A stretch of DNA of 64,000 bases from Nephrotoma appendiculata (taxonomy: Eukaryota; Arthropoda; Insecta; Diptera; Tipulidae): the NCBI GenBank assembly GCA_947310385.1, contig OX371225.1, forward strand, positions 15,815,050-15,879,049. The letters run 5' to 3'. Positions 21,073 through 32,199 of this stretch are shown piece by piece. The notes below the pieces were generated by a model that saw nothing but the letters and a program-made list of their open reading frames with translations, was not told where the DNA came from and ran no database searches. Within the stretch, counting starts at the first letter, position 1; each line of letters begins with the position of its first letter. A program made the translations under genes and the position numbers.

Positions 21073-22263
21073 ATGAATACGCGACTCGTATTTTTCGTTT
21101 TTATCGTGATTACCGAGGGATTTGTAAACGGAGCGGGGCCACTCGACGTAGGCAGTGTTCTATCGTCTGGTGCCAGTACCGGCTTGGGTATAGCTTCAAA
21201 ATTACCCGATTTGATACCATCCCCAAATACTGTACTTTCACTGGGCAAAGAAGCATTTGCTGGTATGCCGTTCCGTGTCGCACTCCAAGCCATAAATAAA
21301 TTATGTGCCGTCGCCATCTCGGGTAATAGTACGCAAGATAAATTTACACCGGACGTAAAAAAAATGAAGTTTATCATCAAGAAGGGGGCACGCAATGCTA
21401 CACATCCACTTTTGGAACCGGAACAATTATGGAACGATCCGTTATTTGATAAAAATTTAAAGCTTATTGTGTACATATCCGGCTGGTTGACCGATTATTC
21501 TAACAGTTTAACTACCACCTCAATGGAGACGCTTTTCAAGGCGTACGATAAACGTGGTGGTTATAATTTTGTGGCACTCGATACGGCCAAATATTTAGAT
21601 ACATTTTATTCGTGGTCTGCATTTAATACCGAACTGATTGGAGAACACGTAGCGAACGCGCTCGTTAAACTCGTACAAATGTATCCGATGGAAAGAATTC
21701 ATGTGGTCGGGTGGAGTTTGGGTGGACAAATTAGTGGTTCGATTGGTCGCTATTTTTATTACAAAACTAATAAATTGTTGCCTAGAATCACGGGGCTCGA
21801 CCCAGCTAATCCTTGTTTTCAGGAGGGTGAAGCCCTAACTGGAATTTATCGTGGTGATGCGGAATTCGTTGATATTATTCATACAAATAATGCGGCCTTG
21901 GGACAAAAACAACCGGTTGGTGATGCGGATTTTTATCCGAATGGGTAAGCCCGGATTATAATAACGTAAAATGGTGTATACATTTTTATTTTATTAAACA
22001 GTGCCGTGGCCCTCCAACCTGGTTGTTTAACCATCGTCTGTTCTCATCAACGTTCGTGGGAATATTATGCCGAGACTGTGTACCCGGGTAACGAAGATAA
22101 TTTTTTAGCGTCACGATGCCATTCACTAATTGCGTTTGGGGCTGAAATGTGTCGTACGAACCGCATACCAATGGGTTTTAATGTGCCATTGACCGCAAAG
22201 GGGAACTTCTACTTGAAGACCAGGTCTACATATCCGTATGGTAATAATTTTAAGAGCTTCTAA
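21073..22263 (+). CDS. Secreted lipase/phospholipase A1-like protein (lipase C), two coding exons
   Basis: Exons 21073-21944 and 22002-22263 flank a 57-base intron (GTAAGC...ACAG) splitting the same glycine codon as in lipases A and B; 377 codons. The signal peptide is about residues 1-21. The triad is Ser215 in GWSLG (Trp replaces the usual His before the serine), Asp243 in GLDPANP and His306 in CSHQRSWEYY. The lid cysteines 299 and 304 are four residues apart. The motifs LPDLIPSPNT, FAGMPF and NKLCAVAISGNST near the N-terminus are shared with A and B, so the three form one subfamily. It lacks the basic C-terminal tail of A and B, ending KSF. It lies divergently on the other strand about 6.6 kb past the start of lipase B. 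Enzymatic role inferred from motifs only. Confidence 0.92.
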
Positions 22264-22316
22264 AATTTGTATCATTTACACTGTTTCTATTTCATGTATA
22301 AAACAAAATTTGATTT

Positions 22317-22322
22317 AATAAA
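22317..22322 (+). terminator. AATAAA polyadenylation signal of lipase C
   Basis: AATAAA lies 54 bases after the stop codon, in an AT-rich 3' flank. Confidence 0.7.
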
Positions 22323-22803
22323 TTAGAGATAAGAAATTTTATTTTGTTCGCTGGTTTCATTTTCCACCAAAATAAATTTACGCTTTTCTGTATAATAATT
22401 CCATTTTCATTTCTATTTTGCAGGTAAGTGATGCGAATCGAACAAAGATGTGTAAGCTAAGTGACGTAACGTAATAATTTTTAATTAATTATATAAGTTC
22501 AATAATTTATTTCATTAAATTATTAATTTTATTTCAGTTTTGAATTAACGTTTTAATTTTATATTGCATTTTTACTTTTTACTCATATTGAGGCCACCTA
22601 GCCAAAATATACTTGTACTAATATTAATTTTTATGTTTCTCGGAAAAGTTAAGACACAATCCAAAATGCGGAAATATTGTGAAATAAAATTTCGTTTAGC
22701 TGAGATTTGATTCCGTCGGTAATTTATTTCGTTATAATGGTGTGAAACTTTGATACGTTGTCGACCAAACTGTATTATCGGCTGAACGAAATTTTATATT
22801 AGC

Positions 22804-22970
22804 CGTATTTTCTTGAGAACTAAAACATTTTTGCTTTAGCTGAATCAGCGCTATTCAGCTATTTCAACTAATGCAAATCTGCATTATCATTCAGCCAAAG
22901 CAAAATTCTAAAATGCTTTAGTTTTTGCTTTAGCCATTGTGGTGTTGTTGTAATTGTCTCAAGAAAATAC
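22804..22970. repeat. Small foldback (MITE-like), about 167 bases
   Basis: GTATTTTCTTGAGA at the left edge pairs with TCTCAAGAAAATAC at the right, and AAAACATTTTTGCTTTAGCTGAA pairs with mirrored sequence at 22890-22930. No coding capacity. Confidence 0.6.
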
Positions 22971-24110
22971 ACTGATTATTTAGCTAAGTCACATGTTAGG
23001 GGAAATTAATGTGACGTACCCAATATGCAATGCCGATGGAATTCCATTTACAGTCGCGTTCTAAAACCACACTGCTTCTATGGAAAGAACCATGTGTATC
23101 ACGCGGAAATTCGTACTCCCCGCCAAAGAAGTGTCACAAAAATTCCGGTGTCGGTGTGAATCCCAACTAAAAAGAGAAAAAACCACAGAAACAAAAAGCA
23201 CGTGTTTGTATATATTTTCCTATTGGAATAAATAATAATTCTTATTTGAAATAAAACAAAATTTTCCATTTATAATAAAATAAATATTAATTTTTTATTA
23301 GCACAAAAATACACAATTAAATTTTATAACCCAAATTTTACAAAAAAAAATTTAAGCACGTTCACCATACGTCTTGTTTGTTCACCATACGCGCATCCAA
23401 TTGAACATCCCAACAAGCACAACCGATCTTGAAAAGAAAAAAATGCATTGAAAATTTAAACGTAAATGTATTTTGCGACGACGCCATTGTGAGACAGATC
23501 TCTATTACCTTTTAAGTCCAAATTTGTACATCACTAAACAAGTTAATAATTATTATTATACACTTAAATTTAAAATTATTAACTTTAACAAATAAAAAAA
23601 CATTATAATGAAACAACACTTTAAAGAAAAAAAAATTTAATTATGTAGTGCAACCGTGCACGTCGACTTGTCAGGAGAAACTGAAAATAAAAGATACAAT
23701 CGAAACTTATAAAACGAAAATAATATTACCGCGAAATAGAAAGAGAAAAACAATTATTTTTCTCCAAAATCAATATTTTTGTGTATTTGATATTTTGTAG
23801 TACGGAATTTTGTACGACATTTGAGCAGTTTTTTCCACACAGTGGAATAATTGCATACTGGGGTATTTGTTTTTGGGAATGGTAGTCAATCCAATTTTGT
23901 TTGATTTGAAGTATATAAATATTGAATGTGTGTTCGACAAAGCGAATTATGCAGTCAAGAAATGTTTTCTTAAATTCACGATTAACTGTCCAAGCAACCA
24001 CTAACTGTCAAGCGGAGAAAATGACGACGAACATACAATGTGATTATTGTTCTGGGTGAAAACGCTGTCTTCTCCGATAACTGGATTAGTCCTTCGTTGT
24101 CGCAATGTAT
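22971..24110. other. AT-rich, gene-free stretch
   Basis: No supported gene. A 91-codon minus frame (24001-23726) shows no known domain. TTCACCATACG occurs twice near 23365-23390. Confidence 0.5.
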
Positions 24111-24516
24111 TGTTAAGTTTTTGACTTGTCACTCAAGGTTCGGTTCACTAGATTGTGAATAAATACAACTGCTTCAAATTTGAACTCACACAAATTTATT
24201 TACACAACACAATAATTATACAATACAAAATTAACAATTAATTATTCCAATTATAACACACTATTTAAGTATCACTTTAATAATCACTCTATTTAACCTT
24301 CACTATATCACGTTTGAAATAAGACTCAGTATTCCACGTCAATGTACGCCTTTATATACCAAAATATTTGATTCTAGAATGATCCTGAATGCTCTCCAAG
24401 AACCAAGCAAATATGTTAGTATACAAATGACGCCTAAATGTTGAACCAAATCACAAATACAATTGATTAATTATTTAAACAACTTATTCTATTCTAATCT
24501 AGGTGTCACCGTAACA
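24111..24516 (-). repeat. LTR of a Ty3/gypsy element (its 3' LTR)
   Basis: On the minus strand it runs from TGTTACGGTGACACC to a TAACA end, giving the expected TG...CA borders over about 406 bases. A TATA box (GGTATATAAAGG, near 24355) sits where U3 should be. It is preceded by a purine-rich tract (AGGTGGGGAGTAG, 24529-24517). The partner LTR was not found on the right side, where a copia fragment abuts. The left border is inferred from the short inverted repeat. Confidence 0.65.
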
Positions 24517-27300
24517 CTACTCCCCACCTAAGCTTGTTCGTCCCGAACAAGATCCAGATCACCTCCTCTGTAGAGCGCCAAGCGCTCTAAATGCACCATC
24601 TTTGGATTACGTTTTCGTCCTTTTTGTGTGCGATAAACCACGTCGTGCAATCTTTTAATGACAGTGTAAGGTGATAGTCCCTTGTGCCGTTGCGGGTTGG
24701 GAAGCCATACCATTGCCCTCCCTCGAAGCCTTGATTATTTCCTAGTATGTCATATCGAGCTTTCAATCGATCACTTGATATCCGAATTTTTTCCTGTAAT
24801 CGCAGATTGTTCCCAAATATTGTTTTAGCTGGTGTCACTCCTGTTGTGTCATGTACCGCTGATCGGTAGGCCATAAGGAACATCGGTATATGTCAATCCC
24901 AGTTACGTTGGTTTCTTTCTACAACCTTCGCTAGATATTCCTCCAATGTGCCATTGAATATTTCCACCATACCGTCCGACTGCGTATGTAAAGGTGTCGT
25001 TCTTGTTTTATTGATACCAAGCATCTAACAGATTTCCTGAAATACCACCGATTCGAAATTTCTTCCTTGATCCGTGTGAATTTCCATCGGTATACCTATT
25101 CTGCTGATGACCACGGCATCAGCTATTGTTATTGTCTCCTGATTGGGTATGGGATACACTTCCGGCCATTTGCTGAAATAATCCTCGGTGGTCGGAAATG
25201 GCCCAGCCACATCCATTGCAATTCTCTCAAATGGTGTCTCGACATTATATTGTTTCATGGTTCCACGGCTTTTTCGTGCTGGTCCCTTTACTGCCGCACA
25301 TTGGTTACATCTTCGACACCATTCTACTACTGACTGTCTACATCCGGACCAGTAGACACGTTGTCGAATTTTAGCTAATGTTTTATTAATCCCTAGGTGA
25401 CCTCCACTTGCTCCTCCATGATACTCCTTGAGGATTTCCGCTATCCGACCTTTTGGCACCACTACCAACAATTGTTTTACTTTACCATCCGTGCTTTCCA
25501 ACTTTCTTTTTAAACATCCATTTTCTATGTTCTGTGGCACTATTCTGGTTTTCTCTGGGAATAGGGAATTGGAAAAAATATTTTCATAGCATTTTTGTCT
25601 AAATTATATTTTTTTGGCCTACTGTTGGAATTAGTTTGGTGTAAATATTTTTGAAACAAAGATATATTGGGAATTATTTTTCCCTAGAAAATTTTTGTGG
25701 AAATAAAGTTTCCTAATCAACTTTGCTTCGAAAATATTTACACCAAACTAATTCTAACAGTAGGCCGGAAAAATATAATTTAGACAAAAATGCTATGAAC
25801 ATATTTTTCCAAATTCCCTATTCCCAGGGAAAACCAGAATAGTGCCACTGGCCGGTGTTCCTTTTCCTTATGTTCATGATAAATGACAGGTCAGCATCCC
25901 GTAATTGCTCCTACATGATCATTTCATCTGTCCATTCCTCATCAGGTAGCACTTGCATAAGCCGAATACCGATGAAGTTTTCCTTACCCTCAAATCGACG
26001 CAGAATCTCGTGGTACCATCCTCTTTCTCGACTAACACCACTGGTGAACTCCATGGACTGCTTGCTCTTTCGATTACCATTGATCAATGGTAATCTCCTG
26101 GGTGGTTGACGAATCGGCATTTCTGCTCCTGTATCTATTCCATGTTTTACCATTGTGGTTCTCCCATTATTGTCTGCGGTACCGCAGAAAATTGGCATGT
26201 ACCGCTCGAGTTTTGCCAAGTTTTTCTGTTCCTTGGTAAGATCTTCGATCCATTTCTCCATGAGTTGTTCTACAACCTCTTTCTGCCCTTGTGAGTTAGC
26301 CGTCTTAATCGGATTTTTCCGCTCGCACTTCACTATCGCAGATATTTCTCACATTTTCCGATTATTGTCCCTTTCTTGATGGGTTTCGTCTTATCCGAGA
26401 GATTTAGAGTCCTAATTGGTACTCTATTATCGTTGTCTGGTTTCACCAGAACTTTTCCAATCATAACTGCTCTGGCTCCGCTCTCCGCTTCATTGGCTTC
26501 CACAACCCACAACCTTGGTGACCCAGAATCTCCCTCCAATCTTGCCTATACTATTGTTTCCGAGTTCGGTGGCAGCTTCTCCCGATGATCCATTATAATT
26601 TGCCTGGTCGTTTCTCCTATAGCGCTAACGTGAAGTGGCAACTCGATATTATCGTAGGTTAATACACCCCGTCCAACATCCACCACGAAGTCATTCGTTC
26701 TCATGAAGTCCATTCCCAAGATGACTTCGGCTACAATATCTGCAACCAGCACCTCGTGTTGAAAGTGATTTCGCCGAATCCTTATTTTTACGACCTTTTT
26801 CCTTTTTATTGCTGAATTTGCTGCTGGCCAGTCCCCGTTCGTAATTTCATTCCATTAGCTGGTTCCATAATTCCATCGATAATATCCTCCCTTGCTACTC
26901 TCGAAACTTGGATCCAGGTTATGGGGCAATCGGTTCTGGGAGTCAGCTTCTGCCCTTTCAAGCTGACTCTTTTTAGTTTAACGACTCCGCTGTCGTATGA
27001 CCCTCCTTTCTGTATTCTATCTGCTCCTCTTTTTGTCTATGCTTCATACGAGATGGTGACCGTCCTCTTTTCTTCTTAACCTCCCAGCAGTCCCGTGAAA
27101 TGTGTCCTATCCTATCACACACCCAGCATTAAATCTTGCCACTTCTATATCTGTTCTATATATATGTTTGTGTCCATTCTGGAATCAATTTCCACTCGGC
27201 GTATTTTCAGTGCTGGTTTGATGATGGCCTGAGCAGTTTCGTTCGTTAACGCACAAGTGATGGTTTCAAGAATAACGCCTTCATAATTCCGATGTTAACG
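24517..27300 (-). pseudogene. Ty3/gypsy retrotransposon gag-pol, internally deleted
   Basis: In minus-strand order: gag remnant with a CCHC knuckle near 27125-27071 (CWVCDRIGHISRDC); protease end near 26752-26546 (VILGMDFMRTNDFVVDVGRG); the start of reverse transcriptase near 26200-26000 (HGIDTGAEMPIRQPPRRLPL); then a deletion that removes the RT core and RNase H. After this come the H2C2 zinc finger (HLGINKTLAKIRQRVYW, then CRRCNQCA) and integrase core near 25540-25025 (MDVAGPFPTTEDYFSKW). A C-terminal block at 24713-24528 (LPNPQRHKGLSPYTVIKRLHDVVYR) follows. Several frameshifts are present, and a 315-base foldback MITE (25534-25848) sits exactly in the deleted zone. It encoded a copy-and-paste element and cannot now move by itself. 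Confidence 0.88.
25534..25848. mobile_element. 315-base foldback MITE, copy 1
   Basis: It is bounded by GTGGCACTATTCTGG and its perfect complement CCAGAATAGTGCCAC. The arms extend through CTGGGAATAGGGAATT and TTTTCATAGCATTTTTGTC almost to the centre. It is the same length as copy 2 and has no coding capacity. It is inserted in the gypsy relic. Confidence 0.9.
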
Positions 27301-27384
27301 TTCCGCAAAGTTTCATTTTGAAATTCGAAAGTTTCCCTGCTGCATTTACCCACAATATTTAGAAAATTCGTTACAATAAATTAC

Positions 27385-28660
27385 CTCATTTTCACCCATT
27401 TTGGAGGACCCAGAAAAACGACATCACGACTAGCATCCAGTGGTAATTTCTCCAAATCAAAAACTCGATAGCCTTTACAATTCTCGCTGTACCTCACCAT
27501 GATGTACTCCTTGGATTTCAAATCAATTTTTCAGAGCGCTTTTGTTTTGAAATATGTTCCAAAGCGTTGCATTCGAATACTTTCAAGTTAGACAAATCAG
27601 GTTTTTTTCCAGACCAAAGTTCTTGATGCATTTTGTTGATAGCTCCATGATACGCCAAACAATTTACAAGATAACCTGCTGTGTTGACAGCCCCAAAGTC
27701 TGTTGTAGAGCTTTGCGTCGGCAAGTATACATCTCGCACGCTCGACCAAAGTTCGATGCATCCTTTCTGGCATGGCATTTTGTACTGGTTTGTACGGTGC
27801 AGTTCTTTGATGCTTGGTCCGTCAAGGTCTTCGATTTGTTTTTAATTAAATATACGGAAATTTTGCGGCTTAAACTGTCCAAAAAAGTTACAAATCTTGC
27901 AGGCTTCTAAATGAATAAACGGGCATTGGACCACTCAACTCAGAATGCGCCAGTACTAGAACTCTTGAAGCCCGAGATTTGCTGCCCTTGAATGGAAGAC
28001 GAGTTTGTTTCCCTTTGATATAAATTCAACACTTGTTTTGTTGATCATTGACAAAGCTCATTCGCTCATTTTGTGAATATGCACCTCTGTGGCCCTATTC
28101 TGTATTTCCCTGGGAATAGGGAATTGGGAAAAATATTTTCTTAGCATTTTTGTCTAAATTGAATTCTTCTGACCTACTGAAAGAAAAAGTTTAATGCAAA
28201 AATTTTCAAAACAAAGTGAATTGGGAAACTTTTGTTCCACAAAATTTTTATTGGGAAAAATATTTTCCCATTTCACTTTGTTTCAAAAATATTAACACCA
28301 AACATGTTCCCTCAGTAGGCCAGAAAAATACAATTTAGACAAAAATGCTATGAAAATATTTTTCCCAATTCCCTATTCCCAGGGAAAGACAGAATAGGGC
28401 CACTGACCGTCAAATTTGTTTCACTCGACTGTGTCACTTTAATCATTCCAGCATTTACTTTTACTTCAACCAGTAACTTGTTGTTTTAATCGAAAACTTT
28501 GCAATCATTTGAACTAAATTTGAAAACCTGTCCTTGACAACAAGAGGTTTGTGCAAAGACGCGGCACGAATAACACGCCATGAACGCCATGCCATTTTGA
28601 TTCATTTGCAATCGGGACCTTAGTTCTTAGAGGCACTAGAATCCTCAGACCATTTAGTTG
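27385..28660 (-). pseudogene. Ty1/copia retrotransposon pol fragment
   Basis: Minus-strand order: a pre-integrase part near 28520-28420 (NNKLLVEVKVNAGMIKVTQS); an interruption by a foldback MITE; then a GPMPVYSF/KGKQTRLPFKGSKSR block near 28020-27930, typical of the copia integrase start. The integrase core tail at 27778-27518 reads AVNTAGYLVNC, then NKMHQELWSGKKPDLSNLKV. A GYRVFD...SRDVVFL block lies near 27470-27410, just where copia integrase leads into RT. Stops and frameshifts are frequent. A further frame (28867-28667, KQIQEEKEKGKIGRRFGCG) may be the end of gag, but this is uncertain. RT and RNase H are absent; another copia fragment with precisely those parts is at 34060-34800. Confidence 0.8.
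28089..28403. mobile_element. 315-base foldback MITE, copy 2
   Basis: GTGGCCCTATTCTG at the left and CAGAATAGGGCCAC at the right, with arms that pair through most of the element (ATTTTTCCCAATTCCC near the right mirrored on the left). It is inserted in the copia relic. Same family as 25534-25848 and the core at 62998-63311. Confidence 0.9.
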
Positions 28661-29054
28661 ATTTTTTTAACCACATCCAAAACGTCTCCCAATCTTTCCT
28701 TTTTCTTTTTCTTCTTGAATCTGTTTGACTTCGTTTGCTCTACGTATATCTAATGAAGGGTCCTGATCTCTTACGTCCAAAGAAATTTCTTGTAGCAGTT
28801 TGGATTCCATCCGGTCAGCCGAGATTTTTGTGGTAGAATTATCTATGGGCTTGCACTCATCACTCAAGCCGACCTACATCAATGTGCCAATCTACTCATC
28901 ATCTATTTCCATTGCAGCATCTTTCAATTTGTGAGGGGTCATAATAATTTTGTTTACGAGTCCAGTGCGTACAGTATGCAAAAGAAGACAAAATTTCCTT
29001 TAGTTAAAAGCAAAATTATTTTTTGTGAAAAGTGTTATTTCACCAAGATACAAA

Positions 29055-29245
29055 CCTCAACCAGTCAAACTTAAGAGCTTAAGTTGTGCTCTGTTTTGGA
29101 CCACTTAGGAGAGCGGTACGACCAAAATTTTAGAGGTCAGTTGTTTGTTTGTGACGAGAAGCCTATAAAATTTTGGTGATTGTAGCACTAACAGAAGTCG
29201 TGCAATCGGCGTGTAACTTAAGCTCTTAAGTCTGACTGGTTGAGG
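29055..29245. repeat. Foldback element, about 191 bases
   Basis: CCTCAACCAGTCAAACTTAA at 29055 and its complement (TTAAGTCTGACTGGTTGAGG) at 29226-29245 enclose a second internal palindrome (TTAAGAGCTTAA and TTAAGCTCTTAA). Bases between 28880 and 29054 show nothing else. Confidence 0.8.
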
Positions 29246-29534
29246 CAACAGACGTTCAAATCTGGGTATTTTTCGCAAAAAAAATTCTGTTTCGTTTTAT
29301 TTTTTGTTGCAGTGTAATTGTAAATGACAAAATCATTTTTAAAACACAATTCGGATTTAACTTAATGGTTTCCAGGAACCTGAAATTTGAGCATCGATCT
29401 CTTCCGATTTTGATACAACATGATGAGCTTTATCTGCAAAAATAAAAAAATAAAGACCAGACAAGTCCAGATGACCAGTTGAGATGGGCGCAATGAACCC
29501 ACAGGTGTATGACTCGTTCCGAAAAGTGAAATTG

Positions 29535-31010
29535 GCAGATAGGTTAGGTTAGGTTTCAGTGGTTGCTATCTCACACTTAGGCCAGTTATTTTCCATTGCG
29601 ATACCAAAGGATTCGATATGATAAACTCCCTTAAACCCATTTAGTACTACATATTAATATAGCGTAAGAGATCTCGCACATTACAGCTTTCGAGATCACA
29701 GAGCTGTCCATAGTGTATTTGCCCAAGTGATCATGTCTTCTGCCTGCTAGCGCAGAACACGAGCAAAGGAAGTGGACAATAATTTCTTACTCCTCCTACT
29801 CGTCCGTGCAGCTTCTGCAGAAGTCATTTGCATCCAGACCCAGCCTTCTCACATGATCTCCGAAAAGGCAGTGCCCGGTAAGTATCCTTACAATTCTACC
29901 TAAATCACGCTTCCTCAGTGTGATTAAGATCTTGGAGCGATTCATGTTCAGCTCAGGCCATACTTATTTCGCTACCCTTCCAGTTGGACTGGCGATCCAC
30001 CTAGCATTTTCCAAGACAACTATTTTCCTATGGCTTGCTGCTTTTCGGAACACATTCTCTCCATGGTTTCAGTTGCATAGTCGTACCGTACCTTGCTAAC
30101 TGGTCTGCCCTGCAATTTCCGTCAACGTCAGAATGGCCGGCCCGGAACTGCTGCCTCTTCAATCGCTATTTTTTCACCCTTGTACACACTGCATTACTCA
30201 AGTCGACGAAAAAGATAATGAAAAAATTAACTGTCCTGGTCTTGATAATGAGACCACTATTCCAATCCTCTCTAGAGGAGAAAATCACCTTAAAAAGCTT
30301 GCCAAAGCACAACATGGGTGTTTTATAGTCCAAATTTGCCAGGTCATGCCTCACATCAGAATTGAACTATAGTTGAGTGCCCGTTTTTCAGACACTTCCA
30401 CCTCAAAGTCGCTGATAGCCAGATATTCAACGGGAGAAGGTACAGCATGACCTCGAAGACACTTGTGGGGGTCGTTTTCTGCGCCCCACTAATGAGCCAA
30501 CAGGCTGCCCGCTGCACCTTCACCATAATGTTCCTGTATGATAATTTCTCCAGAGCTGACCACCATACACTCACATCATACAGCAGTACTGGCCTTACAA
30601 CTGCCGTGTAAAGCCAGTGTACCAGCTCTGGTTTCAAGCCCCATTTCCTTCCAATAGCATTTTTACAAGAGTAGAGTGTCACAGTAGCCTTCTTCACTCT
30701 TTCTATCGTGTTTGGTTTCCAACTGAGCTTACTGTCCAGAAGAATCCCTTGGGATCTCCCCGTTTCAGTAAAAACAAGCCTGTCCTTTTCCGTCCAAAAG
30801 CGTAAAATATTACGCATCCCTTTGTTCGCAGACCACAGATCTTGTTATTTTTGATCCAAGGTTCTTTGATCAAACCTATTTCCTCCTCTGACTTAGCAAA
30901 TCTGAGAAGTAACGTCACCGAAGCAGCCTCGGTATGATGTAAGTTTATCTGCACAGACCTGATCATTGTTAACAGAATTCACTTACCTTATTACGATAGC
31001 CGTGCTACGT
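29535..31010 (-). pseudogene. Non-LTR retrotransposon ORF2, endonuclease start fused to RT end and RNase H
   Basis: On the minus strand, 30966-30790 encodes the start of an endonuclease (INLHHTEAASVTLLLRF, then IGLIKEPWIKNNKICGL). The frame then jumps to the end of a reverse transcriptase and its connection domain (30800-30356: GILLDSKLSWKPN, WGLKPELVHWLYTAVVRPVL, KVQRAACWLISGAQKTTPT). Next come RNase H traces near 30290-30160 and a C-terminal block near 29910-29760 (LTGHCLFGDHVRRLG, FCRSCTDE). Most of the endonuclease and all of the RT palm are deleted. This belongs to the R1/I/jockey-like elements of insects; I do not assign a clade. The 3' end on this strand is AACCTAACCTA near 29541-29553. 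Confidence 0.85.
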
Positions 31011-31279
31011 CAATTAATTGGAACAGGCAAGGTCGACGGTATCCTGCGTCTAACTCCCCCAAAGGCCTTAACCATTAAGAGGTGTACATCTCCCCCTTCA
31101 GAACTTCAATGTGTCCCGGTGCTCCCTGCCAACGAATAGTCGGTCACGGAGTTTGCTAGTTAACTGCTCATTTGGGTTCGCCACTAGCTGTGTCTCCTCT
31201 GGAGAAATACCACTCGTCGCGCTTCCTCTCTAGGCTGGATTTCTTCCTCTTCTTTCTTTCCCCTTTTCGGGCTGCGCAG

Positions 31280-31990
31280 TGCTCGGTTTTACTCCCACCA
31301 CCTTGAGTGTAATAGAGCCCCGAAGCCGAATTTTATAATCCCTTTTGTTTTTGACAGGAAAGCCAGGGATTCCTTGTTCATCACCATGATGGATGGTCTG
31401 AAACTACCCTTAGGCTCCTGGCCATAGTGCTTGGCTCCTGGCCATACCTCGCCTACCTCTTCGATCACCTTCCTGTACAAGAAGGCTCATCGCTTGTCTG
31501 AGCTGGCGGTCAGCTTCAGCCGTCGCTGATACCATCCCGCGTCTCTACAAATTGGCGGAGGTCCGGGATATTTTCCAAGGACTCTAAGAGGAAAACTAGG
31601 TTAAGTGCCTTAAACACCAACCTCCATTTTTCCCCGATAATGCTCCCATCTTCATTGGTCTAGTCCACGATGGCTAGCACCACCTCCCCCTCCTTCACAA
31701 CGTCGCTGAAGAGCTTAAGCCCCTTTTGCGACTGCCCAAACTGACGCTTGGCCCGTTTCCTCTCGGCATCCAAATCTCCATGCTCCTCCATGCTAGACCT
31801 CTTTCTTTTAGACCCAAGATCCTCCTTCTCTTCTTTGCTGACATCGACAATGCGATTCTTCGCACACTTAACCAATTGCGTCTGTTCCTTCGTCCATTGC
31901 TCCTCCGGGACTGTAGCCACTGTAGCCTGCTGTCCAAGACACAGAATACCAAACGCCTAGCCCTGTATCTCCGAACAGAAGGAGCAACAA
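31280..31990 (-). pseudogene. DUF4780-type ORF1 of the same non-LTR element
   Basis: Minus-strand frame 31920-31660 (AERKRAKRQ basic tract) is followed, after a stop, by GEKWRLVFKALNLVFL near 31640-31600 and, in another frame, by VIEEVGEVWPGAKHYG near 31480-31430. That is the order of a basic N-terminus followed by a DUF4780 domain. ORF1 proteins bind element RNA. It lies directly 5' of the ORF2 remnant, in the right order, so 29535 to about 32060 is one rearranged element; its promoter-side end is near 32060. Confidence 0.7.
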
Positions 31991-32133
31991 CCTTCTTCTT
32001 TTTCGGCTATCGCTAGTTCCTGGCTTGCAAGCCTCGGAACCAGTCTAAGCCACACCGTCGTCTGTAGTCCTAGACCCCCGTCTCCCCCAGCATTTTGGAA
32101 GTGCTGGCCACTTCTTTGTTTTTATTAATTTTA

Positions 32134-32181
32134 GATAAGTCCGGTCTAAACCGGATAAGTCCGGTGGCAGATAAGTCCGGT
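32134..32181 (+). repeat. Three direct copies of GATAAGTCCGGT
   Basis: GATAAGTCCGGT begins at 32134, 32154 and 32170; copies 1 and 2 are separated by CTAAACCG, which forms an inverted partner of CCGGT. It lies just past the 5' end of the non-LTR element. Function unknown. Confidence 0.7.
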
Positions 32182-32199
32182 CTTACAGACTAGGTTTAA

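Noticed and set aside
21042..21476. 144-codon minus-strand gene
   Set aside because: Antisense to the first exon of lipase C, whose frame, signal peptide and motifs are convincing.
29541..29555. TTAGG-type insect telomere repeat (GGTTAGGTTAGG)
   Set aside because: Only two or three units, and it coincides with the 3' end of the non-LTR element on the minus strand, so it is the element's tail.
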